DNA from: Gammaproteobacteria bacterium
GTDB lineage: Bacteria; Pseudomonadota; Gammaproteobacteria; GCA-001735895
Assembly (NCBI GenBank): GCA_029864065.1
Contig: JAOTUD010000170.1
Location: forward strand, 1-6,490
DNA length: 6,490 nucleotides
Direction of reading: 5' to 3'
Position 1 is the stretch's first letter. Each line of letters opens with the position of its first letter. Position numbers and translations under genes: made by a program. The notes below the pieces were generated by a model, which saw only the letters and a program-made list of their open reading frames with translations, had not been told where the DNA came from and made no database searches. This document shows positions 5,178 through 6,490 of this stretch, in pieces.

Positions 5178-6490
5178 ATGAAAAAAACAATCCTGCTGGG
5201 CTTGCTTGCCGTTATCGTGTTGCTGTTTTTCATGTTGGATCTGGGACAATACCTGACGCTCGACTACATCAAGGCGCAACAGCAGATCATCGATCAGTAC
5301 TACCAGGATAACCGGCTGCTGACGCTGCTAGGGTTCTTTTTACTCTATGTCGTAATTACCGGTGCTTCGCTGCCCGGCGCGACCGTGCTGACGCTTGGCG
5401 CGGGCGCGATCTTCGGTCTCGTAACGGCGTTGATCCTGGTGTCTTTCGCCAGCACCATCGGCGCCTCGATCGCGTTCCTGGTTTCGCGCTACCTGTTCCA
5501 GGATGCGGTGCAATCGCGCTTCGGCAATTCGCTGAAGGCGATAAACGACGGTATCGACAAGGAAGGACCGTTTTACCTGTTCGCGTTGCGGCTGGTGCCG
5601 GCGTTTCCGTTTTTCGTGATCAACCTGGTGATGGGATTGACGCGGCTGCGACTGTGGACCTTTTACTGGGTAAGCCAGCTGGGCATGCTGGCCGGCACCG
5701 TGGTCTACGTCAACGCCGGCACCCAGCTGGGCCAGATCGAATCGGCCAGCGGCATTTTCAGTACCGAAATCCTGCTTTCGTTTCTGCTGCTGGCCATGTT
5801 GCCGTTCATCGGCCGCAAGGTCGTGTCGGTAATAACCAGCCGCAAGGCGCTGGAGGGTTACGACAAACCGGATAGTTTCGACACCAACCTGGTTGTCATC
5901 GGCGCCGGTTCGGCCGGGCTGGTGACCGCCTATATCGCGGCCGCGGTAAAGGCGAAGGTTACGCTGATCGAGAAGAACAGGATGGGCGGCGACTGCCTGA
6001 ACTTCGGCTGCGTGCCTTCCAAGGCGATGATACGCTCGGCGAAGTTCATGTCGCATATCGCACGCAGTCGCGAGTTTGGCATCAAGCAGGCGCATGCAGA
6101 GTTCGATTTCGCCGAGGTCATGGAGCGCATCCAGCAGGTCATCCGGCAGATCGAGCCGCATGATTCGGTGGAACGTTATAGCAGCCTCGGTGTCGACGTG
6201 GTGCAGGGCGAGGCGAAAATTACCTCGCCGTGGACGGTCGAGGTAAACGGCGCAACCATCCGCACCCGGAATATTGTCGTGGCCACCGGCGGCCGCCCCT
6301 TCGTGCCCCCGATCGAGGGCATCGACCAGGTCGATTACTATACCTCCGACAATCTCTGGGATCTGCGCGAAAAGCCGCGCAGGCTCGCGGTGCTCGGGGG
6401 CGGGCCCATCGGCTCCGAACTGACGCAGGCATTTGCGCGGCTGGGCGTCGCCGTCACGCAGATTGAAATGCTGCCCACAATCCTGTTGCG
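5178..6490 (+). CDS. Fusion of TVP38/TMEM64 (VTT) membrane domain and MerA-like FAD-dependent disulfide oxidoreductase (3' end beyond window)
   Basis: The frame is open to the right edge: 437 codons. Residues 1-220 are membrane-embedded: an anchor helix (about 4-21), a helix near 48-65, the glycine-rich VTT segment LTLGAGAIFG (71-80), SRYLF (103-107), the re-entrant-type segment RLVPAFPFFVINLVMGLT (138-155), helices near 160-182 and 197-212, then Arg/Lys. A short linker leads to a pyridine nucleotide-disulfide oxidoreductase: FAD-binding GAGSAG (242-247), redox pair in CLNFGCVPSK (Cys273, Cys278), VVATGGRP (367-374) and NAD(P)H-binding GGGPIG (407-412). Mercuric reductase, lipoamide dehydrogenase and glutathione reductase share this fold; the dimerisation domain with the catalytic His-Glu is off the edge. 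I recall this architecture annotated as a bifunctional TVP38/TMEM64-FAD oxidoreductase, so it is known but of undefined function. Positive residues after the last helix suggest a cytoplasmic enzyme part. 'Mercuric reductase' would overstate the evidence: no N-terminal metal-binding domain or other mer genes are visible. Confidence 0.92.
   Translation, partial: MKKTILLGLLAVIVLLFFMLDLGQYLTLDYIKAQQQIIDQYYQDNRLLTLLGFFLLYVVITGASLPGATVLTLGAGAIFGLVTALILVSFASTIGASIAFLVSRYLFQDAVQSRFGNSLKAINDGIDKEGPFYLFALRLVPAFPFFVINLVMGLTRLRLWTFYWVSQLGMLAGTVVYVNAGTQLGQIESASGIFSTEILLSFLLLAMLPFIGRKVVSVITSRKALEGYDKPDSFDTNLVVIGAGSAGLVTAYIAAAVKAKVTLIEKNRMGGDCLNFGCVPSKAMIRSAKFMSHIARSREFGIKQAHAEFDFAEVMERIQQVIRQIEPHDSVERYSSLGVDVVQGEAKITSPWTVEVNGATIRTRNIVVATGGRPFVPPIEGIDQVDYYTSDNLWDLREKPRRLAVLGGGPIGSELTQAFARLGVAVTQIEMLPTILL

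Noticed and set aside
5340..6161. A 273-codon minus-strand frame antisense to the TVP38-flavoprotein gene
   Set aside because: The plus frame contains membrane-domain and flavoenzyme motifs throughout. The antisense product is a low-complexity His/Arg/Gln-rich sequence typical of a shadow frame.
5999..6490. Calling the flavoprotein mercuric reductase (merA)
   Set aside because: The CxxxxC motif and folds are shared by the whole disulfide reductase family. The N-terminus is a VTT domain rather than a metal-binding domain, no other mer genes are nearby, and the diagnostic C-terminal cysteines are outside the window.
1..6490. CRISPR arrays, tRNA or rRNA genes, insertion sequences, phage or defence genes
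   Set aside because: I saw no regularly spaced repeats, no terminal inverted repeats or transposase motifs and no cloverleaf-like sequence. Nearly all bases are accounted for by four ordinary chromosomal genes.

Overview
The window carries four protein-coding genes and no mobile element, CRISPR array, tRNA or rRNA that I can see. The DNA is GC-rich with many G/C-ending codons, apart from short AT-rich stretches between genes. The fused 23S rRNA methyltransferase RlmKL (RlmL and RlmK in one chain) is typical of Gammaproteobacteria. A DUF1631 protein, MnmH and a TVP38/TMEM64-flavoprotein fusion fit the same group. I therefore read this as a chromosomal piece of a gammaproteobacterium, probably an environmental lineage; genus or family cannot be told from the sequence alone.

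Layout: positions 1-1680 (minus strand) hold the first 560 codons of a DUF1631-family protein of unknown function, whose 3' end lies beyond the left edge. Positions 1681-1832 are an AT-rich divergent intergenic region that should contain the promoters for both directions. Three genes follow on the plus strand: rlmKL (1833-4013), mnmH (4017-5129) and a long open frame from 5178 to the right edge. That last frame encodes an N-terminal TVP38/TMEM64 (VTT) membrane domain joined to a MerA-like FAD disulfide oxidoreductase. rlmKL and mnmH are 3 bases apart, so they are almost certainly co-transcribed and perhaps translationally coupled. The third gene follows after 48 bases with no visible terminator, so it may be in the same transcript.

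Together: rlmKL and mnmH are both RNA-modification genes. RlmKL makes m2G2445 and m7G2069 in 23S rRNA. MnmH exchanges sulfur for selenium, via a geranylated intermediate, at wobble uridine 34 of a few tRNAs. The third protein is probably an inner-membrane flavoenzyme with its oxidoreductase part in the cytoplasm; its substrate is unknown. Nothing here amounts to a clearly new system. The points most worth following are the membrane-flavoenzyme fusion, its position beside a selenium-dependent tRNA enzyme, and the uncharacterised DUF1631 protein divergent from them.
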